From contig MKRV01000026.1 of NCBI GenBank assembly GCA_001897995.1, positions 1 through 33,506 of the forward strand: a stretch of DNA of 33,506 bases, in the 5' to 3' direction. Below, piece after piece: positions 26,180 through 33,506 of this stretch (position 1 is its first letter; each line of letters starts with the position of its first letter). A program made the position numbers and the translations under genes. The notes beneath the pieces are model-generated. The model saw nothing but the letters and a program-made list of their open reading frames with translations, had not been told where the DNA came from and did no database searches. The DNA comes from Alphaproteobacteria bacterium 65-37 (lineage in GTDB: Bacteria; Pseudomonadota; Alphaproteobacteria; Reyranellales; Reyranellaceae).

Positions 26180-27432
26180 CACGACTCGAGGGGCCGGGGA
26201 AGGTCCATGTCGTAGGCGCCGGCCTTGCCGGTTTGTCGGCTGCCGTCACGCTTGCCGGACGCGGCCACACCGTCGCTCTCTCCGAGGCGGCGAAGCAGGC
26301 CGGCGGACGGTGCCGGTCGTACCATGACGGCGTTCTCGACATGGTGATCGACAACGGCAATCACCTGGTGCTGTCGGGCAATGCGGCGGTCATCCGATAC
26401 ATGCGCGCGATCGGCGCCCAAGACAGGCTGACAGGACCGGGCCGCGCCGAGTTTCCCTTTTTCGACGTCGAGCTCGGTCGGTTGTGGACCTTGCGGCCGA
26501 GCGAAGGCGTCCTTCCCTGGTGGATCCTCGATGCCGCGCGCCGCGTCCCCGGCACGGGTTTCCGCGACTATCTCGCGCTGCTGCCGTTGCTGCAGCGCCA
26601 TCCCGGCCGGCGCCTCGACGAGGTCGTGCGCTGCGACGGCGTGCTGTGGCGCAAGTTCCTGCGCCCGCTGTTCGTCTCGGCCCTCAACACGGCGCCGGAG
26701 GAGGCATCGGCCGATCTCGCCGGCGCCATCGTCCGGGAGACCCTGGCAAAGGGCGGCCGCCACATGCATCCGCTGGTCGCCACGCCCAGCCTCGCGGCAG
26801 CGTTTGTCGATCCCGCCCTCGCGCTGTTGCACCGGCACGGCGCTGAGGTTCGGCTGGGGCGGTCATTGCGCGAGATCAAGGTCGAAGGGATGCAAGCGAG
26901 GGGCCTGGTCTTCGACGACGGCGAGGAAACGCTTGGCACAGGCGACCGTGTGGTGCTGGCCGTGCCGCCCTGGATCGCGCAGAAGCTTCTGCCCGGCCTC
27001 GATGCCCCCGATGCCTTCCATGCCATCGTCAATGCGCACTTTCGCGCCGCGCCGCCTGCTGCCGCGCCGGCGATGGTCGGCGTGGTCGGCGGCACGGCGG
27101 AATGGGTCTTTGCCTTCCATGACCGTTACTCGGTCACGGTGAGTGCAGCCGATCACCTGGTCGACCGCGATGCCGACGAACTCGTGGACCTGTTGTGGCG
27201 CGACGTGGCGCGCGTGCACGGCCTCAGCGGGCCGGCGCCGGCCGGCCGCATCGTCAAGGAGAAGCGCGCGACCTTCGCAGCCACGCCTGCACAGGCCGCG
27301 CGCCGACCGCCGGCGGCGACGTCATGGCGCAACCTGTTCCTGGCGGGTGACTGGATCGACACCGGCTTGCCCGCGACGATCGAAGGGGCGCTGCGATCGG
27401 GTGAAACCGCCGCAAGACTGGCGAGGCCCTGA
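26176..27432 (+). CDS. hpnE: Hydroxysqualene dehydroxylase HpnE
   Basis: A 418-residue FAD-dependent amine-oxidase-fold enzyme that reduces hydroxysqualene to squalene in the HpnCDE route. The dinucleotide-binding GAGLAGL lies at residues 14-20, followed about 20 residues later by EAAKQAGGRCRS. The C-terminal FAD site reads LFLAGDWIDTGLPATIEGAL. Related to phytoene desaturases, but the hopanoid context settles the assignment. The ATG overlaps the hpnD stop by 4 nt. A 70-nt gap follows before hpnF, the largest inside this operon, where a second promoter or processing site could lie. Confidence 0.94.
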   Translation: MTRLEGPGKVHVVGAGLAGLSAAVTLAGRGHTVALSEAAKQAGGRCRSYHDGVLDMVIDNGNHLVLSGNAAVIRYMRAIGAQDRLTGPGRAEFPFFDVELGRLWTLRPSEGVLPWWILDAARRVPGTGFRDYLALLPLLQRHPGRRLDEVVRCDGVLWRKFLRPLFVSALNTAPEEASADLAGAIVRETLAKGGRHMHPLVATPSLAAAFVDPALALLHRHGAEVRLGRSLREIKVEGMQARGLVFDDGEETLGTGDRVVLAVPPWIAQKLLPGLDAPDAFHAIVNAHFRAAPPAAAPAMVGVVGGTAEWVFAFHDRYSVTVSAADHLVDRDADELVDLLWRDVARVHGLSGPAPAGRIVKEKRATFAATPAQAARRPPAATSWRNLFLAGDWIDTGLPATIEGALRSGETAARLARP

Positions 27433-27502
27433 TCGGTTCTGCGACCGCGCGGATTGTGCCGAAGGGGTCACGGAGACAGGCCGACCTGTGTTACTTGAAG
27501 GC

Positions 27503-29464
27503 ATGTCGATGAGTGACGCCGTGGCCGACGCGAGACCGCTGGACGGGATCGAGGCCGACATAGATCGCGCGACCGGCGCGCTGCTGCGGCAGCAGCGCAA
27601 GGACGGGCACTGGGTATTCGAGCTGGAAGCCGATGCCACGATCCCGGCCGAGTATGTTCTGCTGCGCCAGTATCTCGCCGAACCGGATGATCTCGATCTG
27701 GAGCGCAAGATCGGCGTCTATCTCCGGCGTATCCAGGGCGCGCATGGTGGCTGGCCGCTGTTCCATGGCGGCGCGTTCGACATCAGCGCATCGGTGAAGG
27801 CCTATTTCTGCCTGAAGATGATCGGCGACAGCCCCGACGCGCCGCACATGGCAAAGGCACGCGCGGCGATCCTCGCCTATGGCGGAGCGGAGCGCGCCAA
27901 TGTCTTCACCCGCATCCTGCTCGCGCAGTTCGGTCAGCTTCCCTGGTCGCGCGTGCCGACCATTCCGGTCGAGCTGATCCTGCTGCCGCGCTGGTTCCCG
28001 ATTCATCTCTCGCGCATGTCCTACTGGGCGCGCACCGTGCTGGTGCCGCTCCTTGTCCTGGCGTCGCTCAGGCTGCGGGCGCGCAATCCGCGCGGCATCG
28101 GAATCGCCGAACTCTTCGCGACCGAGGCCCGCGCGGCGCCCGGCATTGCCGCACATCAGCATCGCGGCTGGGCGCTGTTCTACGGCGGCCTCGATCGCGT
28201 CCTGAAGCTGGTCGAGCCGTTATGGCCGAAAGGCATGCGCCGTCGTGCCATCGAGCGTTGCAGGACCTTCGTGACGGAGCGCCTGAACGGTGAGGATGGC
28301 CTCGGCGCCATCTATCCCGCCATGGCCAACTCGGTGATGATGTACGATGCGCTGGGCTATCCGCCGGATCATCCCGACCGCGCCATCGCCCGCCATTCCA
28401 TCGAGAAGCTGCTGATCGTGGGCGACGACGAAGCCTACTGCCAGCCTTGCGTCTCGCCGGTGTGGGACACCGCCTTGGCCGCTCATGCGATGCTCGAAGT
28501 CGGCACTCCGGAAGCGACCGAGGCCGCCCGCGAGGGGCTGGAATGGTTGAAGCCGCTGCAGGAACTCGAGGTCAAGGGCGACTGGGCGGAGCGTCGACCC
28601 GACGTGCGGCCCGGCGGTTGGGCCTTCCAGTATCGTAACGCCCATTATCCCGATCTCGACGACACGGCCGTCGTGGTCATGGCGATGGATCGCGTGCAGC
28701 AGGGCGGCGGCGGGACGGAGGCGCGTTACAGCGAAGCCATCGCACGCGGCACCGAGTGGGTGGCGGGACTGCAGAGCCGCAACGGCGGCTGGGGCGCCTT
28801 CGATGCCGACAACCTCGACCTCCATCTGAACAACATTCCCTTCGCCGACCATGGCGCGCTGCTCGATCCGCCGACTGCCGACGTCAGCGCCCGCTGCGTC
28901 AGCATGCTGGCGCAACTCGGCGAGACGCCGGCGAATCCGGCGATGCGGGCCGGGCTCGACTATCTCGAGCGCGAGCAGATGGCCGATGGAAGCTGGTTCG
29001 GTCGTTGGGGCGTGAACTACATCTACGGCACCTGGTCGGTGCTGTGCGCCTTGAACGCCGCCGGCCTGGACGGCACGACGCCGATGGTGCGCAAGGCAGC
29101 CGATTGGCTGATCGCCATCCAGAACGAGGACGGCGGCTGGGGCGAGGACTGCACCAGCTACAAGCTCGACTATCGCGGTTACGACCCGGCGGCCTCGACG
29201 GCATCGCAGACCGCCTGGGCCTTGCTTGGCCTGATGGCGGCGGGCGAGGTCGACCATCCCGCAGTGGCGCGCGGCATCGCCTATCTGCGGCAGACCCAGG
29301 ACGAGGCCGGGCTGTGGCAGCAGGACGCCTATACCGGCGGCGGTTTCCCGCGCGTTTTCTACCTGCGCTACCACGGCTATCCGAAATTCTTCCCGCTCTG
29401 GGCGCTGGCCCGCTATCGCAACCTCAGCCGGACCAACAGTCGGCAGGTGGCGTACGGCATGTGA
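27503..29464 (+). CDS. hpnF: Squalene-hopene cyclase HpnF (Shc)
   Basis: A 653-residue terpene cyclase that folds squalene to hopene and hopanol at the inner membrane. The protonating acid motif DLDDTA is at about residues 384-389. QW repeats are abundant, for example GGWGAFDADN, GSWFGRWGVNYIYGTW and GGWGEDC. The N-terminal DGHWVFELEADATIPAEY is typical of bacterial SHC. The start is uncertain: ATGs at 27503 and 27509 are both possible, and GAAGG (27497-27501) is better spaced for the second. A long upstream frame runs into hpnE and is excluded. Its stop shares one base with the hpnG start. Confidence 0.96.
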   Translation: MSMSDAVADARPLDGIEADIDRATGALLRQQRKDGHWVFELEADATIPAEYVLLRQYLAEPDDLDLERKIGVYLRRIQGAHGGWPLFHGGAFDISASVKAYFCLKMIGDSPDAPHMAKARAAILAYGGAERANVFTRILLAQFGQLPWSRVPTIPVELILLPRWFPIHLSRMSYWARTVLVPLLVLASLRLRARNPRGIGIAELFATEARAAPGIAAHQHRGWALFYGGLDRVLKLVEPLWPKGMRRRAIERCRTFVTERLNGEDGLGAIYPAMANSVMMYDALGYPPDHPDRAIARHSIEKLLIVGDDEAYCQPCVSPVWDTALAAHAMLEVGTPEATEAAREGLEWLKPLQELEVKGDWAERRPDVRPGGWAFQYRNAHYPDLDDTAVVVMAMDRVQQGGGGTEARYSEAIARGTEWVAGLQSRNGGWGAFDADNLDLHLNNIPFADHGALLDPPTADVSARCVSMLAQLGETPANPAMRAGLDYLEREQMADGSWFGRWGVNYIYGTWSVLCALNAAGLDGTTPMVRKAADWLIAIQNEDGGWGEDCTSYKLDYRGYDPAASTASQTAWALLGLMAAGEVDHPAVARGIAYLRQTQDEAGLWQQDAYTGGGFPRVFYLRYHGYPKFFPLWALARYRNLSRTNSRQVAYGM

Positions 29465-30159
29465 TGATCCTCGCGGTCACCGGACTTGAGCGGGAGCGGC
29501 GCATCCTCACCGGATCGGCGGCAGGACAGGGGATCGAAGTGATTGTCGGCGGTGGCGATGCTGCCCGGCTGGAACGTGAGGTCGATCGCGCTGCCGGGCA
29601 TGCCAGCGGCATCATCAGTATCGGTATCGCCGGCGCGCTGGCCCCCCAATTGAAACCAGGCGCATGGGTTGTCGCTGATGCGGTCCGCGGCGTCGATCTT
29701 GCCATGCCGACCGATCAGGCGTGGCGCGAGCGGCTGCTCGCGCGCCTGCCGGGCGCCATGCAAGGCCTCGTGCTGGGGGGCGAGGCGATCGTGGCCATTG
29801 CAGCGGAAAAAGCCGACCTCCATCGCACCACGGGCGCGATCGCCGTCGACATGGAAACGCATGTCGCCGCTCGGGTCGCCGCGCGGTATCGCCTGCCGTT
29901 AGCGGTCGCGAGGGTCATTTCCGATGCGGCGGACCGGACATTGCCGCCTGCCGCGAGGGTCGGCATGCGGCCCGACGGCGGGATCGATCTACCTGCCGTC
30001 CTGCGGTCGCTGCTGGCCGATCCGCTGCAATTGCCGGCGCTGATCCGCACCGGCCTCGAGGCCGAGCGCGGCTTCCGGGCGTTACTCCGCGGGCACCGCC
30101 GCCTTGGCAGCCACCTTGGCGGCCCGGATCTCGGTGAGCTTCCGGTCGACGTGGTTTGA
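29464..30159 (+). CDS. hpnG: Hopanoid nucleosidase HpnG
   Basis: A 231-residue protein of the nucleoside phosphorylase fold. HpnG removes adenine from adenosylhopane, opening the way to bacteriohopanetetrol and aminotriol. Visible family features are MILAVTGLERERRIL at the start, the IISIGIAGALAPQLKPG glycine-rich turn and AVDMETHVAARVAA, which matches the ribose-binding 'xDMExxA' motif. The ATG overlaps the hpnF stop by one base. The last 78 bases overlap the end of hpnH on the opposite strand, so both C-termini are encoded by the same DNA. It is the last gene on this strand of the operon. Confidence 0.93.
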   Translation: MILAVTGLERERRILTGSAAGQGIEVIVGGGDAARLEREVDRAAGHASGIISIGIAGALAPQLKPGAWVVADAVRGVDLAMPTDQAWRERLLARLPGAMQGLVLGGEAIVAIAAEKADLHRTTGAIAVDMETHVAARVAARYRLPLAVARVISDAADRTLPPAARVGMRPDGGIDLPAVLRSLLADPLQLPALIRTGLEAERGFRALLRGHRRLGSHLGGPDLGELPVDVV

Positions 30160-31230
30160 AAAGACGAAATCCGCCCGGCGCTGGCCGTCGAGCGGGATGT
30201 CCTTGGCCATCGGGCCATCGGTGCGGATGCCGCGCAGCGCGATGCTCGCGGCCTTCAGCGGACGGCGCAGGATGTCCTTCACCGCCGAGGCTTCGAAGCC
30301 GCAATGGACCATGCAGTCGGCGCACTTCTCGTACTTGCCGACGCCGTACTTGTCCCACTCGGTGTTTTCCATCAGCTCGCGGAAGGTCTTCTCGTAGCCT
30401 TCGCCGAGGAGATAGCAGGGCTTCTGCCAGCCGAAGACCGTGCGCGTCGGGTTGCCCCAGGGCGTGCAGTTGTAGGCTTCGTTGCCGGCGAGGAAGTTCA
30501 GGAAGTTCAGCGACTGGCTGAACGGCCATTTCTTGCCGCCGTTGCCGCGCGAGAGGATGCCGCGGAACAGTTCCTTGGTCTTGTTGCGGTTGAGGAAGTG
30601 CTTCTGGTCCGGGGCGCGTTCGTAGGCGTAGCCCGGCGACACCGTGATGCCGTCGAGGCCGAGCGCATTCATGTCGTCGAAGAAATCCGCGACGGCAGCC
30701 GGATCGGCATCGTTGAACAGCGTGCAGTTGATGCTGACGCGGAACCCCTTCTCCTTGGCGATGCGAATCGCCTCGACCGCCTTGTCGTAGGTGCCCTTCT
30801 GGCACACCGACTTGTCGTGCATCGCCTCGTTGCCGTCGAGATGGATCGACCAGGTGAAGGAGGGATGGGGCTTGTAGTCGTCGATCTTCTTGGCGAGCAG
30901 CAGGGCGTTCGTGCACAGGATCACGAACTTCTTGCGGGCCAGGAAGCCTTTGACGATTTCCGGCATCTCGCGATGCAGCAGCGGCTCGCCGCCGGCGATC
31001 GAGACGACGGGAGCACCGCATTCGTCGATCGCGGTCATGCACTCGTCGTAGGACAGGCGCTGGTTCAGGATCTCGTCCGGATAGTCGATCTTGCCGCAAC
31101 CGGCGCAGGCCAGGTTGCAGCGGAACAGCGGTTCCAGCATCAGCACCAGCGGGTAGCGCTTGCGCCCGCTGAGATGCTGGCGAACCAGGTAGGTGCCGAT
31201 ACGAGCCGCCTGCTGAAGAGGAATTCCCAC
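30082..31230 (-). CDS. hpnH: Adenosyl hopene transferase HpnH (radical SAM)
   Basis: A 382-residue radical SAM enzyme that adds the 5'-deoxyadenosyl group to hopene, the first step of side-chain extension. The 4Fe-4S ligands are Cys38, Cys42 and Cys45 (RCNLACAGC). VSIAGGEPLLH is the SAM-binding GGEP motif. A C-terminal cysteine group occurs in EKCADCMVHCGFEA, as usual for HpnH. A GTG start at 31230 is supported by AAGGAAG 8 nt upstream. It lies 11 nt after ispH, so the two are cotranscribed. Although its substrate is made by the hpnF product, it runs opposite to hpnA-G and overlaps hpnG by 78 bp. Confidence 0.95.
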   Translation of the reverse strand: MGIPLQQAARIGTYLVRQHLSGRKRYPLVLMLEPLFRCNLACAGCGKIDYPDEILNQRLSYDECMTAIDECGAPVVSIAGGEPLLHREMPEIVKGFLARKKFVILCTNALLLAKKIDDYKPHPSFTWSIHLDGNEAMHDKSVCQKGTYDKAVEAIRIAKEKGFRVSINCTLFNDADPAAVADFFDDMNALGLDGITVSPGYAYERAPDQKHFLNRNKTKELFRGILSRGNGGKKWPFSQSLNFLNFLAGNEAYNCTPWGNPTRTVFGWQKPCYLLGEGYEKTFRELMENTEWDKYGVGKYEKCADCMVHCGFEASAVKDILRRPLKAASIALRGIRTDGPMAKDIPLDGQRRADFVFSNHVDRKLTEIRAAKVAAKAAVPAE

Positions 31231-31241
31231 GATACGCTTCC

Positions 31242-32201
31242 TTATCGAACCGATGGCGCGACCGTCTCGCGCTGAGAGGGCGTCCTGAGTTCGGCCGGCA
31301 GCCGGAACTCGATGTCTTCGCGCACACCGTCCATTTGCTGGACCTCGACTTGACCGTTCCGCCGCAGGGCTTCGATCACGTCGAGGACGAGATCCTCGGG
31401 TGCCGACGCGCCGGCCGTCAATCCGACCGTTTGTACACCATTCAGCCAGGCCGGATCGAGTTCGCTGCCGTCGGCGATCAGGTAGCTGGGGATGCCCTGT
31501 TCGAGGCCGATCTCGCGCAGCCGGTTGGAGTTGGAGCTGTTGCGGCTGCCCACCACCAGCAAAAGGTCGGCCACTTTGCAGAGGTCGCGCACCGCCGATT
31601 GGCGATGCTGGGTCGCATAGCAGATATCCGAAACGTCGGGCCCTTCGAGGTCGCTGAAGCGCGCCTCGAGGGCGGCTATGACGCCGCGCGTGTCGTCGAC
31701 GCTCAGCGTCGTCTGGGTCACGTAGGCGAGGGGCGTGTCGTCGGCCAGATCGAGCTGGGCGACGTCCTCGGCCGTGGAGACCAGGTGAACCGGCGCGCCG
31801 ACCTGGCCCATGGTGCCCTCGACTTCGGGGTGCCCGGCATGGCCGATCAGGATCAGCACGCGCCCGCGGGAGACGTATCGCTTGCCCTGGGCATGGACCT
31901 TCGAGACCAGCGGGCAGGTCGCGTCCAGCACCGGCAGGCCGCGCGATTTCGCCTCGTCGATGATCGACTGTGCCACACCGTGGGCGCTGAAAATCGTCAC
32001 GGCACCGTCGGGAATTTCCTGCAGCTCTTCGACGAAGACCGCACCCATCCGTTCGAGGCGCTCAACCACGTGGCGATTGTGGACAATCTCGTGGCGGACA
32101 TAGACCGGAGCGCCGAATTTCTCGAGGGAGCGCTCCACGATCTCAATCGCCCTTACAACCCCGGCACAAAATCCTCGGGGTTGAGCCATCAGAACCCTCA
32201 T
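31242..32201 (-). CDS. ispH: 4-hydroxy-3-methylbut-2-enyl diphosphate reductase IspH
   Basis: A 319-residue iron-sulfur enzyme, the last step of the MEP pathway, producing IPP and DMAPP. The three cluster cysteines are Cys12 (PRGFCAGV), Cys96 (DATCPLV) and Cys194 (ICYATQHRQ). Substrate-binding residues include His41 (EIVHN), His74 (SAHGV), His124 and Glu126 (GHPEVEGT), and the [10 protein letters not shown] block. AAGGAG sits about 9 nt before the ATG at 32201. It is followed by hpnH after an 11-nt gap, linking isoprenoid precursor supply to hopanoid side-chain synthesis. The upstream gap to the divergent eipB-like gene holds its promoter. Confidence 0.97.
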   Translation of the reverse strand: MRVLMAQPRGFCAGVVRAIEIVERSLEKFGAPVYVRHEIVHNRHVVERLERMGAVFVEELQEIPDGAVTIFSAHGVAQSIIDEAKSRGLPVLDATCPLVSKVHAQGKRYVSRGRVLILIGHAGHPEVEGTMGQVGAPVHLVSTAEDVAQLDLADDTPLAYVTQTTLSVDDTRGVIAALEARFSDLEGPDVSDICYATQHRQSAVRDLCKVADLLLVVGSRNSSNSNRLREIGLEQGIPSYLIADGSELDPAWLNGVQTVGLTAGASAPEDLVLDVIEALRRNGQVEVQQMDGVREDIEFRLPAELRTPSQRETVAPSVR

Positions 32202-32558
32202 CCAAAACTTCTCCTTACGGGGGCGCTACAGGCGGATGTCGGCATTCGCAGGCTGAGTTGCCAGAGGTATTTGGCCAGGGAGTCTTGCGGCAGCTCCGTT
32301 CGATGAGCCACGAAACGGTCCCGGCGGCGAGGCGAGGGCATAGCCTACGTCGGCTGCTTTGAACACCCGCAGATTGACGAGGGCAGCAGTACCTCCTGCA
32401 ACCTTTGGTATCGCCGCGTGGCGGCATTATGTCGCGTAATTCTCGCCGAGGCACGCCGGAAGAAAACCATCCAGCTCATCTGTGATTTGACCCGCTGCCG
32501 TTCGTGACGTTTCAATCATCGTCGATTGGGGACATTGGTAAGGAGATCAGCGAGTGGT
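32202..32558. other. 357-bp divergent spacer between ispH and eipB
   Basis: Promoters for ispH (-) and the eipB-like gene (+) should lie here, but no clear hexamer pair was found. A small GCCGC-GTG-GCGGC hairpin occurs near 32413-32426. A 47-codon minus-strand frame (32198-32341) ends in an ATGA overlap with the ispH start, and an unrelated 79-codon frame (32215-32454) also crosses the area; neither shows a family pattern. I looked for a conserved small RNA and could not identify one. Confidence 0.4.
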
Positions 32559-33380
32559 GTGGGCGTGATATCCGACAAGTCCCTTGGGTTCTTCGGCGCG
32601 ATCGCGTCGGCCGTGGCGTTCGGCACCCTGTTGGTGCCGGCCGATGCGGAGGCGCAGATGCTGCCGCACCGGGCCGAGTACGCCTTGCGGCTGGGAACGG
32701 CGGCCAATGCGCCGCGCATCGGCAGCGCTGTCCAGGACATCGTGCTCGATTGCTCGGGCTGGCAGATCAGGCGCGAGATCACCTCCGAGATCGCCTTCAC
32801 GCCGTCGCTGAAGATCAACGTCGCGTCCAAGCTCGAAGGCGAGGAAGGCCGACACGGCACGACGTTCCGCTATCACGCCCGCCAGTCGCAGAACGGCGTG
32901 GTGCGCGAGTTGCGCGGCGAGGTCGATCGCAAGGAAGGCGAAACGCGCGTGGAGATACTCTCCGGCGACTCCACGGAGAAGACGTTGCTGCCGCCCGCGA
33001 CCCTGCTGCCGGTGTCGGCCGTCAACCAGCTGATCGACAGCCTGCAGTCCGGCGCGGGCACGTTTCCCGCGCTGCTGTTCGCCGCCGAAGCCGGCAACGA
33101 AGCCTACGCCATCGACATCAAGGAACTGCCGACCGATGCGCTGACGCCGCCGCCGCCAGCGGTGAAGCCGGTGGCCGTTCCGTCCGCGCGATTCTGGCCA
33201 GTCGAGATGACCTTCAAGCGCCCCGGCCAGTCCGATGCCAAGCCGCTAGCGTCGGTGCGCGCCAAGGTATTCAGCTCAGGGGTGCTCGACCGGCTGACGG
33301 TGGATGCCGGCATGTTCACCGTGACGGCCGATCTTCAGGATCTGAAGATGCACGAAGCGCCGACCTGTCCCGGAAAGTAG
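32559..33380 (+). CDS. eipB: Cell envelope integrity protein EipB (DUF1849)
   Basis: A 273-residue secreted protein of the DUF1849/EipB family, a periplasmic beta-spiral protein needed for envelope integrity in Brucella. A signal peptide with hydrophobic core FFGAIASAVAFGTLLVPA is followed by a likely cleavage near ADAEAQ. The mature part begins LPHRAEYALRLG, a typical family start. Two cysteines, Cys65 (DCSGW) and Cys270 (PTCPG), match the conserved disulfide pair of EipB. The start is uncertain: GTG at 32559 follows AGGAG (32541-32545) with long spacing, while a TTG at 32526 is an in-frame alternative. It is divergent from ispH. Confidence 0.87.
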   Translation: MGVISDKSLGFFGAIASAVAFGTLLVPADAEAQMLPHRAEYALRLGTAANAPRIGSAVQDIVLDCSGWQIRREITSEIAFTPSLKINVASKLEGEEGRHGTTFRYHARQSQNGVVRELRGEVDRKEGETRVEILSGDSTEKTLLPPATLLPVSAVNQLIDSLQSGAGTFPALLFAAEAGNEAYAIDIKELPTDALTPPPPAVKPVAVPSARFWPVEMTFKRPGQSDAKPLASVRAKVFSSGVLDRLTVDAGMFTVTADLQDLKMHEAPTCPGK

Positions 33381-33411
33381 GCCCCGCAAGGCTAGTCGAT
33401 TTCGAAGGAGA

Positions 33412-33486
<75 letters not shown>

Positions 33487-33506
33487 CCGTCGAAAGGGGC
33501 CGCACC

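Noticed and set aside
32331..32470. Possible 6S-like or other small RNA between ispH and eipB
   Set aside because: Some short stems can be drawn, but I cannot match the conserved features of 6S, SRP or another known RNA, and the neighbours are not those usual for 6S. A covariance-model search would decide.

Overview
The window is GC-rich chromosomal DNA with densely packed, often 1-4 nt overlapping genes. It looks like an alphaproteobacterium: it carries a DUF1849/EipB-type protein (a family I know from Alphaproteobacteria), an Mla-type lipid transporter whose permease is fused to a STAS domain, a full hopanoid operon of the hpnA-G type, and an acetamidase plus Bug/TctC and OFA-type MFS transporters. 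A Rhodospirillales or Reyranella-like soil or water organism would fit, but the genus is inference.

Layout. 1-3168: end of a Bug/TctC-type solute-binding protein, then two MFS transporters. 3188-7335: acetamidase/formamidase (-), rlmJ (+), an MFS carrier (-) and a PPK2 kinase (-). 7446-11151: a four-gene Mla-like phospholipid transport operon (STAS-MlaE permease, MlaF ATPase, MlaD/MCE protein, auxiliary lipoprotein). 11281-13994: an APH-fold kinase and an acyl-CoA ligase on the minus strand. 14140-16324: two convergent nucleotide-sugar enzymes, a UDP-glucuronate decarboxylase and a protein with all four signature residues of GDP-mannose 3,5-epimerase. 16639-21915: four genes joined by 4-nt overlaps (GT2 glycosyltransferase, NodU/CmcH carbamoyltransferase, 2Fe-2S subunit and molybdopterin subunit of an isoquinoline-1-oxidoreductase-like enzyme). 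22236-30159: hpnA-B-C-D-E-F-G. 30082-32201: hpnH and ispH on the opposite strand, converging on hpnG. 32559-33380: an EipB-like envelope protein. 33412-33486: tRNA-Thr(TGT) on the minus strand.

How the genes fit together. IspH makes IPP/DMAPP. HpnD, HpnC and HpnE turn farnesyl diphosphate into squalene, HpnF cyclises it to hopene, HpnH adds the adenosyl side chain and HpnG removes adenine. HpnA and HpnB probably act on sugar head groups. The sugar-nucleotide, glycosyltransferase and carbamoyltransferase genes just upstream could serve LPS or capsule, or more speculatively hopanoid or other lipid head groups. Together with the Mla operon and EipB, much of the window concerns the cell envelope.

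Non-coding structure is notable. Several intergenic gaps hold long, near-perfect palindromes (4141-4300, 11171-11247, 15108-15286). Two of them, about 11 kb apart, share an identical 18-bp core, and one supplies the stop codon of the neighbouring gene. I see no insertion sequence, phage, CRISPR array or rRNA.
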